Positions 19,001 through 28,000 of a stretch of DNA of 64,000 nucleotides are shown in pieces. Within the stretch, counting starts at the first letter, position 1. The number at the start of each line of letters is the position of its first letter. The translations under genes were made by a program, and so were the position numbers. The notes under the pieces are model-generated. The model saw nothing but the letters and a program-made list of their open reading frames with translations. It had not been told where the DNA came from and did not search any database. The DNA is from Rhodothermia bacterium (GTDB lineage Bacteria > Bacteroidota > Rhodothermia > Rhodothermales > JAAAOL01): NCBI GenBank assembly GCA_030428385.1, contig JAUIDY010000004.1, positions 36,262-100,261 of the forward strand. Reading direction: 5' to 3'.

Positions 19001-19389
19001 CGGTCCGGCTTTTTGAGCTTGACTATCGCCCCGGTAATACCGCTCCTGAAACACCGGGCAACCTGGAGGCGGCGATAGCGGGTGCCGCCGCCACGCTGTC
19101 GTGGGATGTGGTTGTTGATGCCCAGACGCCCGTGCCCGCGTTAAGCTACAACCTGCGGGTAGGCACTACCCCGGGAGGGTCGGAGGTGATGGTGCCCATG
19201 AGCTTGTCAGACGGGACACGGCTCGTGCCCCAGGCGGGCAACGTGGGGCCGAATCAGGCCTGGACGTTGCGCAACCTGCCAGCGGGTACGTACTACTGGA
19301 GCGTGCAGGCCCTCGACGCCAGCTTTGCTGCTTCATCATTTGCAGCGGAAGGTACATTTGTGATTGAGGAAGGAGGCCTTCGGCCTTAA
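16030..19389 (+). CDS. Secreted FG-GAP/VCBS repeat protein, paralogue 1
   Basis: A 1119-residue exported protein with signal peptide MLFRTALLLLFFTGTLSSHAQ. It has about seven FG-GAP/VCBS repeats, each centred on AWGDYDNDGDLDLxxxG (DxDxDGDxD calcium loops). A fibronectin-III-like domain follows (RPGSPQGLQAVREDEFVRFSW ... GTYYWSVQTIDATQAGSVF), then a second fibronectin-like unit (PPEAPTMLAAQALDQQVVLTW), a second block of about seven repeats, and a closing fibronectin-like domain. A double beta-propeller is likely. No C-terminal sorting domain is seen (it ends VIEEGGLRP). ATG 16030 is chosen because the signal peptide begins there. It is the first of four tandem paralogues; the function is probably extracellular adhesion or recognition (inference). 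Confidence 0.88.
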   Translation: MLFRTALLLLFFTGTLSSHAQPFLRVNTAPESDASPIESIPIAGVGDYVPGHYLGAAAWGDFDGNGFQDLLATGISPQIINVGLGEAVQEDVRLPTTRIVAVSQVCDAETGICSLVYNRRELPLALVHADATWIDYDNDGDLDALLSGSRTEVAPFDPVTALFENQDGAFVEVSTGLAGLYASMIAWADTDNDGDSDVLLAGQNADGVPQTLFYRNDNGTFTPVAMPFPDVAFGDAAWGDYDGDGDQDLVLMGATASKAFHIFLFRNEGDGSFTEIDAGLPNLAFGVLDWGDYDNDGDLDLFITGARFGVFLLNAVAGVWRNEGGRFTQVVTGAGVFYGDAGWGDYDGDGDLDLLSTGFVRPRTSSTMQVLRNEGNGSFATTFIEGLELDGYDYGSASWFDIDSDGDLDVAYMGEDGLVRHRIFINRVLRNSAPNNLRPGSPQGLQAVREDEFVRFSWQPAADNETPTVALTYNLRVGTSPSGSEVLSALAHPITGQRRVSTKGNVGARTSWRLRLPEGTYYWSVQTIDATQAGSVFAAEQLFDGQGGGDDTVPPEAPTMLAAQALDQQVVLTWAPNSEDDLVSYRIYRGVAPDAGTVLASVPAGTEFYDDTSVVNETTYAYRITALDRSGNESTFSTTVIATPAPVLTAHAVNLPALRDGAGAWGDYDNDGDLDLVLVGNGDGVVLADIYRNDGNNTFTPINSGLPPNFRSAVAWGDYDNDGDLDLALNGDVGRIGGEVVSQIYRNDEGTFVLTDINLFDVFGGAMAWGDYDNDGDLDLLQTGNRPGPEGNSFAQAPLTILYENNGAGQLLSSSIEIPDLINGEVAWGDYDNDGDLDILMSGLLNNDFRSLVLRNDNGAFTDINAALLPGVRSHIAWVDHDSDGDLDVAIGSPNITSAFVYVNEGGLFDGTRIGFGDGLIDGMAWGDYDNDGDPDMAGFDDRTTELFRNDGGVFVNVDFDLPEGTAIPFFAWGDYDQDADLDFVLLTNLSVRLFELDYRPGNTAPETPGNLEAAIAGAAATLSWDVVVDAQTPVPALSYNLRVGTTPGGSEVMVPMSLSDGTRLVPQAGNVGPNQAWTLRNLPAGTYYWSVQALDASFAASSFAAEGTFVIEEGGLRP

Positions 19390-19611
19390 AAAAGGAGTGT
19401 GAAAAAGCAGCAAACGCATCAATTTTTACCTTTGAACTGTAGGTTCAGGCACAGATCTTAACCCGCTGGTTTCTTGGGGTACTAAATACACAGAAACTCC
19501 AAGGAGAAACCGCATCCGTCTGGCTAGGCACTGGTAGATTGCAACCTGCCAGATCTGTGACACGGGTATGGCGACTTGAAAGACAATGACAACGTTTGGA
19601 TGACGCATTGC

Positions 19612-21507
19612 ATGAATAAAACAAACACCTGGCTTTGTAGCGGATGGTTGCTGCTTGGCGTTTTGTTACTGGTCTCGGTTGAGGCTACGATGGCGCAGCC
19701 CTTCACCTTCACCTATGTAGAAACGGAGTTTCCCGCCATCAACTATGGCTCGCTGGATTATGCCGATGTGGATGCCGATGGTGACCTGGATCTTGTGGTG
19801 GCGGGCAATGCCAACCGGTTTCAGCCCTTTCTCCCCACCTCGTTTGTGGCCATGAGTGAAGGCGAAGAAATCATCTCGTCGGGCAGTTCCGTTTTGTGGC
19901 GGCACAACTACAACGAAATGGCACTGCCCCAGCAGTTGTGGCACACCGAAACAAGCTGGGCCGACTACGACGCCGATGGTGATCTCGACTTTGTGATGAT
20001 GGGCACGGCGCAACCCGAAGCGCCGTTTGAGGCCAGCACCGTGATGTACCGCAAGGACGGCACCAGCTTTCAGGTGGCGGATGTGGGCTTGCCCGCGCTG
20101 TATGGCGGTGCTGCCGAATGGGCCGACTATGACAACGACGGCGACCCTGACCTGCTCCTGACCGGCTCTACTTCGGACGAACAGTTCGAGTCGCACCTCT
20201 TTCGCAATGACGGGGGCGTCTTCACTGATGTAGACACCGACCTGCGGAATGTGGCCTTCGGCGACGCCGCCTGGGGCGACTACGATGCGGATGGCGACCT
20301 CGACCTGTTGCTTTCTGGAGCCGACAACACCGGGGCGTTTTTCACCGAAGTGTACCGCAACGACGCGGGCACCCTGACCAACAGCGGGGCGTCACTCGAA
20401 GGACTCGCCTTTACCTCACTCGACTGGGGCGACTACGACAACGATGGCGACCTCGACATCCTGCTGACCGGCGGCGAACTAAGCCCGTTTGTGCTAGATG
20501 GCGTCGTGAAGATCTACCGCAATGAAAGTGGCGGTTTCCTGGAGGTGGATACCAACCTCGATGGCATTGTGTATGGCACCAGCGCCTGGGGTGACTACGA
20601 CAATGATGGCGACCTCGATATTCTTGTGATCGGAGGACGGCAAGCGCTCGGGACCCAGTTCGGACGCGTGTATCAAAACCAGGGCGGCGGACGGTTTGTG
20701 CAAACCGTCACGCTAAGCGGGGCGAGCCTCGCCACGGCCCTGTGGGGCGACTACGATGGCGATGGCGACCTCGACATCATCGTGAGCGGCTTAAGCTCCA
20801 ACGGCAACCCCCTGACGAACCTGTACCGCAACGACCACCGGCTGGTTAACACGCCGCCGTTTGCACCCTCCGGCTTGCAAGCCAATGCGGAAGGCGGGAG
20901 CGTGACACTTAATTGGGAACGGGCAACCGATGAACAAACCACGGCGGCAGGCTTGAGCTACAACCTGCGCGTCGGCACTTCGCCCGGAAGCGCCAATGTG
21001 GTTGCGCCCATGTCCTCATTGGAGACCGGGGAACGGTGGGTGCCCGCGCCGGGCAATGTGGGCAGCAGTGCCCGCTGGCGACTCAACCTGGAGCCCGGCA
21101 CCTACTACTGGAGTGTGCAGGCGGTGGACCATGCCTTCAAAGGATCGGCGTTTTCTGAGGAGGGCACGTTCACCATAAGTGGGAAAAGCGACGACTCCGC
21201 CACGGATGCCGAGGACAGCACCTTGCCCACCCGTATTGCGCTGCATGCCAACTTCCCCAACCCGTTCCGCGAAGCCACCACCCTTGCCTACGACCTCCCC
21301 GCGCCCACTCAGGTGGACATGACCATCTACAACATTTTGGGAGCCGAGGTACGGCACTTGGTCAGTCAGACACAGCCTGCGGGCCAGCAACAGGTGGTTT
21401 GGGACGGCACCGACGAGGCTGGACGCCGGGTAAGCGCCGGGGTCTATTTTGTGCGGTTGGAGGTGGGCGGATCCGCATGGAGCCAGAAACTCATGCTGCT
21501 CAACTAG
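19612..21507 (+). CDS. Secreted FG-GAP/VCBS repeat protein, paralogue 2, with T9SS sorting domain
   Basis: A 631-residue exported protein. The signal region is MNKTNTWLCSGWLLLGVLLL...ATMAQ. It has one block of about seven FG-GAP/VCBS repeats (ADYDNDGDPDLLLTGS, WGDYDADGDLDLLLSGA), then one fibronectin-III-like domain ending GTYYWSVQAVDHAFKGSAF. Unlike its three neighbours, it finishes with a type IX secretion C-terminal sorting domain: LHANFPNPFREATTLAYDLP, MTIYNILGAEVRHLV and ARRVSAGVYFVRLEVG-type motifs. It should therefore cross the outer membrane by the T9SS. The next gene starts 38 bp after its stop, suggesting co-transcription. Confidence 0.9.
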   Translation: MNKTNTWLCSGWLLLGVLLLVSVEATMAQPFTFTYVETEFPAINYGSLDYADVDADGDLDLVVAGNANRFQPFLPTSFVAMSEGEEIISSGSSVLWRHNYNEMALPQQLWHTETSWADYDADGDLDFVMMGTAQPEAPFEASTVMYRKDGTSFQVADVGLPALYGGAAEWADYDNDGDPDLLLTGSTSDEQFESHLFRNDGGVFTDVDTDLRNVAFGDAAWGDYDADGDLDLLLSGADNTGAFFTEVYRNDAGTLTNSGASLEGLAFTSLDWGDYDNDGDLDILLTGGELSPFVLDGVVKIYRNESGGFLEVDTNLDGIVYGTSAWGDYDNDGDLDILVIGGRQALGTQFGRVYQNQGGGRFVQTVTLSGASLATALWGDYDGDGDLDIIVSGLSSNGNPLTNLYRNDHRLVNTPPFAPSGLQANAEGGSVTLNWERATDEQTTAAGLSYNLRVGTSPGSANVVAPMSSLETGERWVPAPGNVGSSARWRLNLEPGTYYWSVQAVDHAFKGSAFSEEGTFTISGKSDDSATDAEDSTLPTRIALHANFPNPFREATTLAYDLPAPTQVDMTIYNILGAEVRHLVSQTQPAGQQQVVWDGTDEAGRRVSAGVYFVRLEVGGSAWSQKLMLLN

Positions 21508-21545
21508 ATGGTTTCATGGGTGTGTGTTGTTGTCGTGGAGCCGTA

Positions 21546-24500
21546 ATGAAGGTGTGCCTCACCTATGGTGCCTTGACCCTCGGCATTATGGGTGCTGCGG
21601 TGCCCGCCTGGGCGCAGGTAGAAGGCGGCTTTCGCATCATGGCCGACTCGATTCCCAACGTCTACTTTGGCGAGATGGCATGGGGCGATGTGGACCAGGA
21701 TGGTGATTTTGACGTCGCCATCTCGGGTGGGGAAACAGCCGGAACCACCACGCTGCATATCAATGCCGGGGATGTGATTTGGCAGACCCAAGCCGGGTCG
21801 ATCTTTGGCACCGACTACGATTTTCCCTACAACCAGGGTGGTATTCTCGACCCGCGCCCGGAGAATCCGTTGCGTCCCAGTGGCATTAGCAAGGTGGCAT
21901 GGATCGATTACAACGGCGATGGCAGCCTCGACCTGGTGACCAATGGCCTGAATGATGCCGGTGTGCCCGAGGTAACGCTTTATGAGTATGTGGGCGGTGC
22001 CGTGCACCTCGCCTTAGATAGCCGTTTGCCGGGCACATTCTTCGGGGGGATGGATTGGGGCGATTATGACAATGATGGAGACCCTGACCTTGCACTCAGC
22101 GGGAAAGACGAAACGGGAGCCGATGCCACCTTTCTGTATGAGTATCAACGCGAGAGGGGGGGTGGCTTTGTCCGACGTGATCCTGGATTGACGGCCCTGG
22201 CTTATGGCTCAGTCGATTGGGGTGACTATGACCGTGATGGCGACCTCGACTTGCTGGTTTCCGGCATCCAGGCCCAGCCTCAGGCTTTTCTTGTAAAGGT
22301 GTACCGCAACGATGGCAATGGTGCCTTCGTGGATATCGGAGCCCGTTTTGATGCGCTGGCCTTTGCCACGGCTGCCTGGGGCGATTATGACGCCGACGGC
22401 GACCTTGATGTGGTGTTGTCGGGCGGCAAGCTGAGCCCGTTTCTGCTCCGGGGAACCCTGCGCGTGTTCCAAAACACCGGCGGTAGCTTTTCGTCGATTG
22501 GGGTGGATGCACCTGGTGGGTTTCAGGGTGGCGTCATGTGGGGCGACTATGATGCCGATGGGCGGCTGGATGTGGCTTCGGTAGGCGGATCGGGGCCGGT
22601 GACCGTGAACCGATTACAGATCATTCGCAACCTGGGCCATGATTTTGCTCCGATTGGCGATTTTGCTGGCGTGGCGTATGGCGATGTGACATGGGGCGAT
22701 TATGACAACGATGGTGACCTCGATCTGTATATGGTGGGCCGGAGCACCACAGGGCTCCCCTTAAGTCAGCAATTCCGCAATGAACTGAACCCCGGCAACC
22801 AGCCCCCAGCGGAACCGCAAAACTTGCACGCCCGGCGCGAAGGCGACGACGTGATTTTTAGCTGGGACGCGGTCACGGATGATTTTACCCCGTCGGCGGG
22901 GTTGACCTATAACCTGCAGGTGGGGCTCGATCCCGGTACGCACGATGTGTTATCGGCCATGGCCCGCCCTGATGGCAACCGCCTGATTGCTGATTTTGGC
23001 AACGTGGGGCACCGGCTGTCGTGGCGGCTGCGGATGCCCGAAGGGGTGTATTACTGGAGCGTGCAGGCCATCGACGGCAGCTATCGCGGCGGGCCATTTG
23101 GCGAGGAACAGATCATTATCAGCGGGGACCCCAACGACGAGATTCCGCCTGCGCCGCCCCAAAGGTTGGAGGTTCTGCCAGGAGATGGACAGGTCTTCCT
23201 TTCTTGGGCCGAGAATGAAGAAGAAGACCTCGCCCGCTACCGTCTGTACCGCGGCACGGCACCCGGCACCGGCGAGCGGTTGGTGTCCATCACTGCCGGC
23301 ACGCGGATCACCTACCTCGACGATAGGGTGCAAAACGGAACGGTGTATTATTATCGCCTCACGGCGGTTGACATCTCGGGCAACGAAAGCGTGTTCTCCG
23401 AAGAAGCCGCCGCCGATCCCTTGCCGTTGCTTGCGGAGGTCGATCCTGGGTTGCCGCGCGGGACAGACATAAGCGCAGCCTGGGGCGACTACGATGCCGA
23501 TGGCAACATGGACCTCCTTGTGGCAGGCAATGCCCAGTTTCGGTTCAACGACATCTATCGCAACGAAGGCGATACCCTGATCAACATCAATGCCAGGCAG
23601 CCCATTATTGTGGGCGGGACGCATGCCTGGAGTGACTATGACGGCGACGGCGACCTGGATTATGCGTTCACCGGGAACGTGAACTTTACCTCACCCTCTA
23701 CCCGGGTGCAGCGCAACGACGATGGACAGTTCGTCCGGGCAGCTTCAGGGGTAGACCTCCCGGGCGTGGCCTTCGGACGTATTATGTGGGGCGACTATGA
23801 TACCGATGGCGACCTCGACTTGCTGGTGCAGGGACGCACCAATAACCTGCCGTTGACGGCGGTTATTCGCAACGAGGGAGACAACACCTTCATGAATGCC
23901 GATGCTGCGTTGCCGGGTGTTTTTAGCGGCGACGCCGTGTGGGCCGACTACGACAACGATGGCGACCTTGATGTGGCGGTGGCAGGGCAGTCCGCAGCCG
24001 ACGGCAGCTTCTTGACCCGCGTTTATGCGTACAACAATAGCCAGTTCGAACAAGGGACTTCGTATGCCAGCGTGAGCAATGCGTCCCTGGCCTGGGCTGA
24101 CTTCGACGGCAATGGGCGGCTGGATCTTATGGTCTCGGGCTTCACCGCCCTGAATGCCAACACGCGGGTGTATTACGATGATGGCAACGCGACGGCCACA
24201 GGGTTGCCCCCTTCCGCTGTACAACTGTATCCGGGCGATTTTAACAACGATGGCCGTATCGACGTGGCGACTTCCGGGTCAGGCGGGATACGGATCTACC
24301 TCAACCTCGGGCGCAGCTTTGTGAATAGTGGCATCTTCATCCCCGATAGCGAAAATGCCGCTTTTGCCTGGCTCGACTGGGACGGCGATCTCGACCTTGA
24401 TCTGGCCGTTATTCGCAGCCTTCGCTCCCGCATCTACCTCAACAACACCCGTCCGTTTAACACCCGCCCTGGCGTTCCCGCGGGGTTGAATACCACGGTG

Positions 24501-24824
24501 ACCGAAGCGGGCGTGGCCCTGAATTGGGAGGCCGCACACGATGCGCAGACGTCGCATCTGACCTACAATGTACGGGTCGGCACCACGCCCGGTGGGCAAG
24601 AGGTGGTCGCGGCGATGAGTTTGCCGGACGGCACACGGCAGGTCGCTGCGGCAGGCAATGCGGGCCACGCGCTGGCACGGCCTCTGTCGTTATTACCACC
24701 CGGAACGTATTACTGGAGCGTACAGGCCGTGGACCACAGCTTTGTGGGCTCGGCCTTTGCGCCCGAACAAACCTTCACGGTGGGTGCTTCTATATCCTCC
24801 GGCACCGAAGCGCCTGCTCCGTAA
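21546..24824 (+). CDS. Secreted FG-GAP/VCBS repeat protein, paralogue 3
   Basis: A 1092-residue exported protein with signal peptide MKVCLTYGALTLGIMGAAVPAWAQ. The architecture is that of paralogue 1: a first block of FG-GAP/VCBS repeats, two fibronectin-III-like units (PPAEPQNLHARREGDDVIFSW; PPAPPQRLEVLPGDGQVFLSW), a second repeat block and a terminal fibronectin-like domain ending AVDHSFVGSAFAPEQTFTV. No sorting domain is visible (it ends SISSGTEAPAP). ATG 21546 follows directly on paralogue 2, and the next gene starts 18 bp after its stop, so 19612-27815 is probably one operon. Confidence 0.88.
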   Translation: MKVCLTYGALTLGIMGAAVPAWAQVEGGFRIMADSIPNVYFGEMAWGDVDQDGDFDVAISGGETAGTTTLHINAGDVIWQTQAGSIFGTDYDFPYNQGGILDPRPENPLRPSGISKVAWIDYNGDGSLDLVTNGLNDAGVPEVTLYEYVGGAVHLALDSRLPGTFFGGMDWGDYDNDGDPDLALSGKDETGADATFLYEYQRERGGGFVRRDPGLTALAYGSVDWGDYDRDGDLDLLVSGIQAQPQAFLVKVYRNDGNGAFVDIGARFDALAFATAAWGDYDADGDLDVVLSGGKLSPFLLRGTLRVFQNTGGSFSSIGVDAPGGFQGGVMWGDYDADGRLDVASVGGSGPVTVNRLQIIRNLGHDFAPIGDFAGVAYGDVTWGDYDNDGDLDLYMVGRSTTGLPLSQQFRNELNPGNQPPAEPQNLHARREGDDVIFSWDAVTDDFTPSAGLTYNLQVGLDPGTHDVLSAMARPDGNRLIADFGNVGHRLSWRLRMPEGVYYWSVQAIDGSYRGGPFGEEQIIISGDPNDEIPPAPPQRLEVLPGDGQVFLSWAENEEEDLARYRLYRGTAPGTGERLVSITAGTRITYLDDRVQNGTVYYYRLTAVDISGNESVFSEEAAADPLPLLAEVDPGLPRGTDISAAWGDYDADGNMDLLVAGNAQFRFNDIYRNEGDTLININARQPIIVGGTHAWSDYDGDGDLDYAFTGNVNFTSPSTRVQRNDDGQFVRAASGVDLPGVAFGRIMWGDYDTDGDLDLLVQGRTNNLPLTAVIRNEGDNTFMNADAALPGVFSGDAVWADYDNDGDLDVAVAGQSAADGSFLTRVYAYNNSQFEQGTSYASVSNASLAWADFDGNGRLDLMVSGFTALNANTRVYYDDGNATATGLPPSAVQLYPGDFNNDGRIDVATSGSGGIRIYLNLGRSFVNSGIFIPDSENAAFAWLDWDGDLDLDLAVIRSLRSRIYLNNTRPFNTRPGVPAGLNTTVTEAGVALNWEAAHDAQTSHLTYNVRVGTTPGGQEVVAAMSLPDGTRQVAAAGNAGHALARPLSLLPPGTYYWSVQAVDHSFVGSAFAPEQTFTVGASISSGTEAPAP

Positions 24825-24842
24825 CCTTTAGAAAGTACCTGA

Positions 24843-27815
24843 ATGACATTGTTAAAACGGACATTTTTCTTTTCACTGCTTCTGGCCATGAGCCTCGGGG
24901 AGGCGTCTGCGCAAAATCTGGTGTATCGGGTGATGTTCAACCAGTTGCCACCCACGCAGGATGGCGCGGCCGCGTGGGGCGACTACGACGGCGACGGCGA
25001 CTTCGACATCGCCATTACGGGCAACATGGGCGCGCGCTTCAATGGGGTCTATTCGTACGATGGCGACTTCACGTATCCCGGCCCGATGGGCGGAACGGTG
25101 TATGAAACGCGCTACAGCTTCCCATTTAATGAAAACCAGCCGCTCGACGTCCGCCCCCCGTCGCCGTTTATAAACTGCACCAACAGCAGCGTGGCCTGGG
25201 GGGATTATGACAACGACGGCGATGTGGACATGGCGATGGCGGGAATCTGCCAGGGGCAGCCGGGGCGCTTGGTGTTGCACGCCAACAACCAGAGTGAAGT
25301 CCTCTTCAGCTTTCCCATTTCGCTGGATGGCGTCTCGAATGGAGCGCTGGCGTGGGGCGACCATGACAACGACGGCGACCTCGACCTTGCGGTCACCGGG
25401 ATTACCAGCGACGGGAGTTATGCCGCATGGATCTACGAAAACCAGTTGCGCGACGCCGTCGGCTGGGTGCGCCGCGACGTAGGGCTGCCAGGGCTGGCCT
25501 TTGGCTCCATTGAATGGGGCGATTACGATGCCGATGGCGACCACGACCTGCTCATCTCCGGCATTTCGCAGGCGAAAGCGTGGGTAACCGCCGTGTATCG
25601 CAACAACGCCGATGGTTCGTATTCCCAAGTAGATACCCGTTTCCGCGCGATGGCATGGTCCTCGGCGGCATGGGGCGATTACGACGCTGATGGCGATCTC
25701 GATATCGCCATCAACGGGGGGCGACTGAGCCCGTTTATGTTTCGCGGCAGCGCCCGTGTGTATCGCAACGATGGTGGGCAGTTTAACGACATCGGCGTAG
25801 ACCTGGATGGGGGCTTTCAAGGCGGAATCGACTGGGGTGATTATGACGGCGACGGCGATCTGGATCTGGTAATGAGTGGTGGCACTGCGCCGTTGGGGAC
25901 GCGGTCCTTCCGGGTGTACCAGAACGATGGCGGGAACGGCTTTTCGCCCGTCACCCAGCCGACGGGCCTGAGCAATGGCACCGCGTTTTTTGGCGACTAT
26001 GACGCCGACGGCGACCTCGACGCCTTTGGGCTGGGGCTGCGCTCGGATGGACGGCGCACCGATGTGCTGCGTAACGAGTTAACATCGGGCAACAGCGCCC
26101 CGACCGCGCCCACCGAACTGCGGGCCCGTCGCGAAGGCGATGCACTGGTCTTTACCTGGGACGCTGCTTCCGATGCCGAGACGGCAGCGGCGGGGCTCAC
26201 CTACAACCTGCGCGTGGGCAACTTGCCCGGCGGTGCGAGCTTCCTCTCGGCGATGGCCCTGCCCAACGGACGGCGGCTGATTCCGGGGGCGGGCAACGTC
26301 GGTCATCGGCTGGAGTGGGAACTGCGTGGCCTGCCGGAGGGCACGTACTACTGGAGCGTGCAGACCATCGATGGCAGCGGACGCACGTCGCCCTTTGCCG
26401 AAGAGCAGATCTTTTCCTCCAACCCCGACGACATGACGCCGCCTGCGGCTCCGGCGGGCTTTACGGCAGAAGAAGGCGACGGCTTTGTCACGCTAGGCTG
26501 GCAGGCCAACGCCGAACCCGACGTGGTGCGCTACCGCATCTTCCGAGATACCACGCCCAACGCCGAGACCCGCCTGGCTACATTGCTGGCGGATAACCTT
26601 TCGTACCTCGATACCGACGTGGAAAACGGCACGACCTATTATTACCGTCTCCGCGCCGAGGATGCATCGGGCAACGAGAGCGAGTATTCCGAAGAATTTG
26701 CGGTGCTGCCCCGCTCGCCGTTTGTGGACGCTGGCGTCACACTGCCCGGGATTGCCTCTGGCGACGCGGCGTGGGCCGACTATGACAACGACGGCGACGA
26801 CGATCTCATCCTCACGGGCCAATCCACGTCTTCCATTGGCGTTACATCGCCGCTGACGGAGGTGTTTGACAATGACGGCGGGACGCTGGTGATGGGCAAC
26901 AAAGCCCTGCCCGCCCTCGTGGGCAGCGCTGCCGATTGGGGTGATTACGATGGCGACGGCGACCTGGATCTGGCGCTGGCAGGGACGCAGGATGGCACCC
27001 GTGTTGCGTATATCTTCCAAAACAACAACGGCGAGTTTCTGGACATCGGCGCTCCGCTGCGTGGGCTCGCGTTTGCAGCGGCCACCTGGGGCGATTATGA
27101 CAATGATGGTGACCTTGACCTGATTCTGGCTGGCGACACCGGCTCCGATACCGTCACCGACATCTACCGCAATGATGGCGGCAATACGTTTGTCCAACTG
27201 GGACCCACGGCCACGGGCGGCGACTTGCCCGGCGTGGCCCACGGCTCAGTGGAACTGGATGACTACGATGGCGATGGCGACGATGACCTGTTGTTATCGG
27301 GTAACTTCGACGGGTTTGTGGTGCTGCGCATTTACCGCAACATCGGCAGCGGGCAGTTCCGCGACATCTTGGCTGGCTTCCCCGGTCTTGAAAACGGCGA
27401 AGCCACGTGGGGCGACTACGACGGCGACAACGACCTCGACTTTGCCGTGACGGGCTCCGTGAATGGCAACTCCGTCGCCCGCGTGTACCGCAACGATGGC
27501 GGCGCGTTTGTCGACATCCTCGCCGACTTTGAAGGGCGCGGCGGACGCTCGATTGCCTGGGCCGACTATGACGGCGACGGCGACCTGGATCTGGCGCTGC
27601 AAGACGCGTTTGGCGAGACCGACATCTTTGCGTACGACGGCACGGCCTTCCAGAACATCCACGTGACCACCATGCCGCAGGACATCGCGTTTGGCAAGGT
27701 GGCATGGGGCGACATGGACGGCGACGGCGACCCCGACTTGCTGGTGACGGGCAACGACAGCAACAACGAAAGTACCACCGAGGTCTTGTACAATGTGGCG
27801 AACGAGGTGCCGTAG
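24843..27815 (+). CDS. Secreted FG-GAP/VCBS repeat protein, paralogue 4
   Basis: A 990-residue exported protein with signal peptide MTLLKRTFFFSLLLAMSLGEASAQ. It has a first block of FG-GAP/VCBS repeats (AWGDYDGDGDFDIAITGN), two fibronectin-III-like units (APTAPTELRARREGDALVFTW; PPAAPAGFTAEEGDGFVTLGW) and a second repeat block. It stops directly after a repeat (GDPDLLVTGNDSNNESTTEVLYN) without the terminal fibronectin domain that paralogues 1 and 3 have. It could be a natural shortening or a loss at the edge of the cassette array, which starts 167 bp later. Confidence 0.88.
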   Translation: MTLLKRTFFFSLLLAMSLGEASAQNLVYRVMFNQLPPTQDGAAAWGDYDGDGDFDIAITGNMGARFNGVYSYDGDFTYPGPMGGTVYETRYSFPFNENQPLDVRPPSPFINCTNSSVAWGDYDNDGDVDMAMAGICQGQPGRLVLHANNQSEVLFSFPISLDGVSNGALAWGDHDNDGDLDLAVTGITSDGSYAAWIYENQLRDAVGWVRRDVGLPGLAFGSIEWGDYDADGDHDLLISGISQAKAWVTAVYRNNADGSYSQVDTRFRAMAWSSAAWGDYDADGDLDIAINGGRLSPFMFRGSARVYRNDGGQFNDIGVDLDGGFQGGIDWGDYDGDGDLDLVMSGGTAPLGTRSFRVYQNDGGNGFSPVTQPTGLSNGTAFFGDYDADGDLDAFGLGLRSDGRRTDVLRNELTSGNSAPTAPTELRARREGDALVFTWDAASDAETAAAGLTYNLRVGNLPGGASFLSAMALPNGRRLIPGAGNVGHRLEWELRGLPEGTYYWSVQTIDGSGRTSPFAEEQIFSSNPDDMTPPAAPAGFTAEEGDGFVTLGWQANAEPDVVRYRIFRDTTPNAETRLATLLADNLSYLDTDVENGTTYYYRLRAEDASGNESEYSEEFAVLPRSPFVDAGVTLPGIASGDAAWADYDNDGDDDLILTGQSTSSIGVTSPLTEVFDNDGGTLVMGNKALPALVGSAADWGDYDGDGDLDLALAGTQDGTRVAYIFQNNNGEFLDIGAPLRGLAFAAATWGDYDNDGDLDLILAGDTGSDTVTDIYRNDGGNTFVQLGPTATGGDLPGVAHGSVELDDYDGDGDDDLLLSGNFDGFVVLRIYRNIGSGQFRDILAGFPGLENGEATWGDYDGDNDLDFAVTGSVNGNSVARVYRNDGGAFVDILADFEGRGGRSIAWADYDGDGDLDLALQDAFGETDIFAYDGTAFQNIHVTTMPQDIAFGKVAWGDMDGDGDPDLLVTGNDSNNESTTEVLYNVANEVP

Positions 27816-27838
27816 CGGAGGTGTTTAAAACAGATGGG

Positions 27839-27962
27839 GGATATACGAAAGATGTTCGTATATCCATAAGCGTCTTTACCGAACAAGTGCTTGTTTTCCC
27901 TAGCGCTTACCCCTATTTTGCGCCGCGTACTATACGAAAGATGTTCGTGTTATAACACGAAC
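27839..27962. promoter_or_regulatory. Palindromic repeat cluster at the left edge of the cassette array
   Basis: Three dyads lie in the 167 bp between the last FG-GAP gene and the first core site. First, an 11-bp inverted repeat at 27839-27849/27855-27865 with a 5-nt loop. Second, an 18-nt direct copy of its centre (TATACGAAAGATGTTCGT) at both 27842-27859 and 27931-27948. Third, a perfect 20-bp palindrome GTTCGTGTTATAACACGAAC at 27943-27962. They may be operators, part of an attI-like site, or a terminator plus promoter. There is no R'' box 120 bp upstream of the core, so this is not an attC. Confidence 0.5.
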
Positions 27963-27981
27963 GTTGTTCCTATAATCATCT

Positions 27982-27988
27982 GTTATAT
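27982..27988 (+). other. Left-edge integron core site GTTATAT
   Basis: GTTATAT matches the GTTRRRY core, and its reverse complement ATATAAC is the R'' box of the first cassette (28804-28810). Recombination would fall between 27982 and 27983. No attC structure precedes it, so it may be the remnant of an attI site or of the insertion point. Confidence 0.75.
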
Positions 27989-28000
27989 GGCCTCCGCGTA

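Noticed and set aside
16030..27815. The regular DNA repeats as a CRISPR array or satellite
   Set aside because: The repeats are in frame, code for FG-GAP/VCBS calcium-loop units and vary in the way of protein repeats; there are no uniform spacers.
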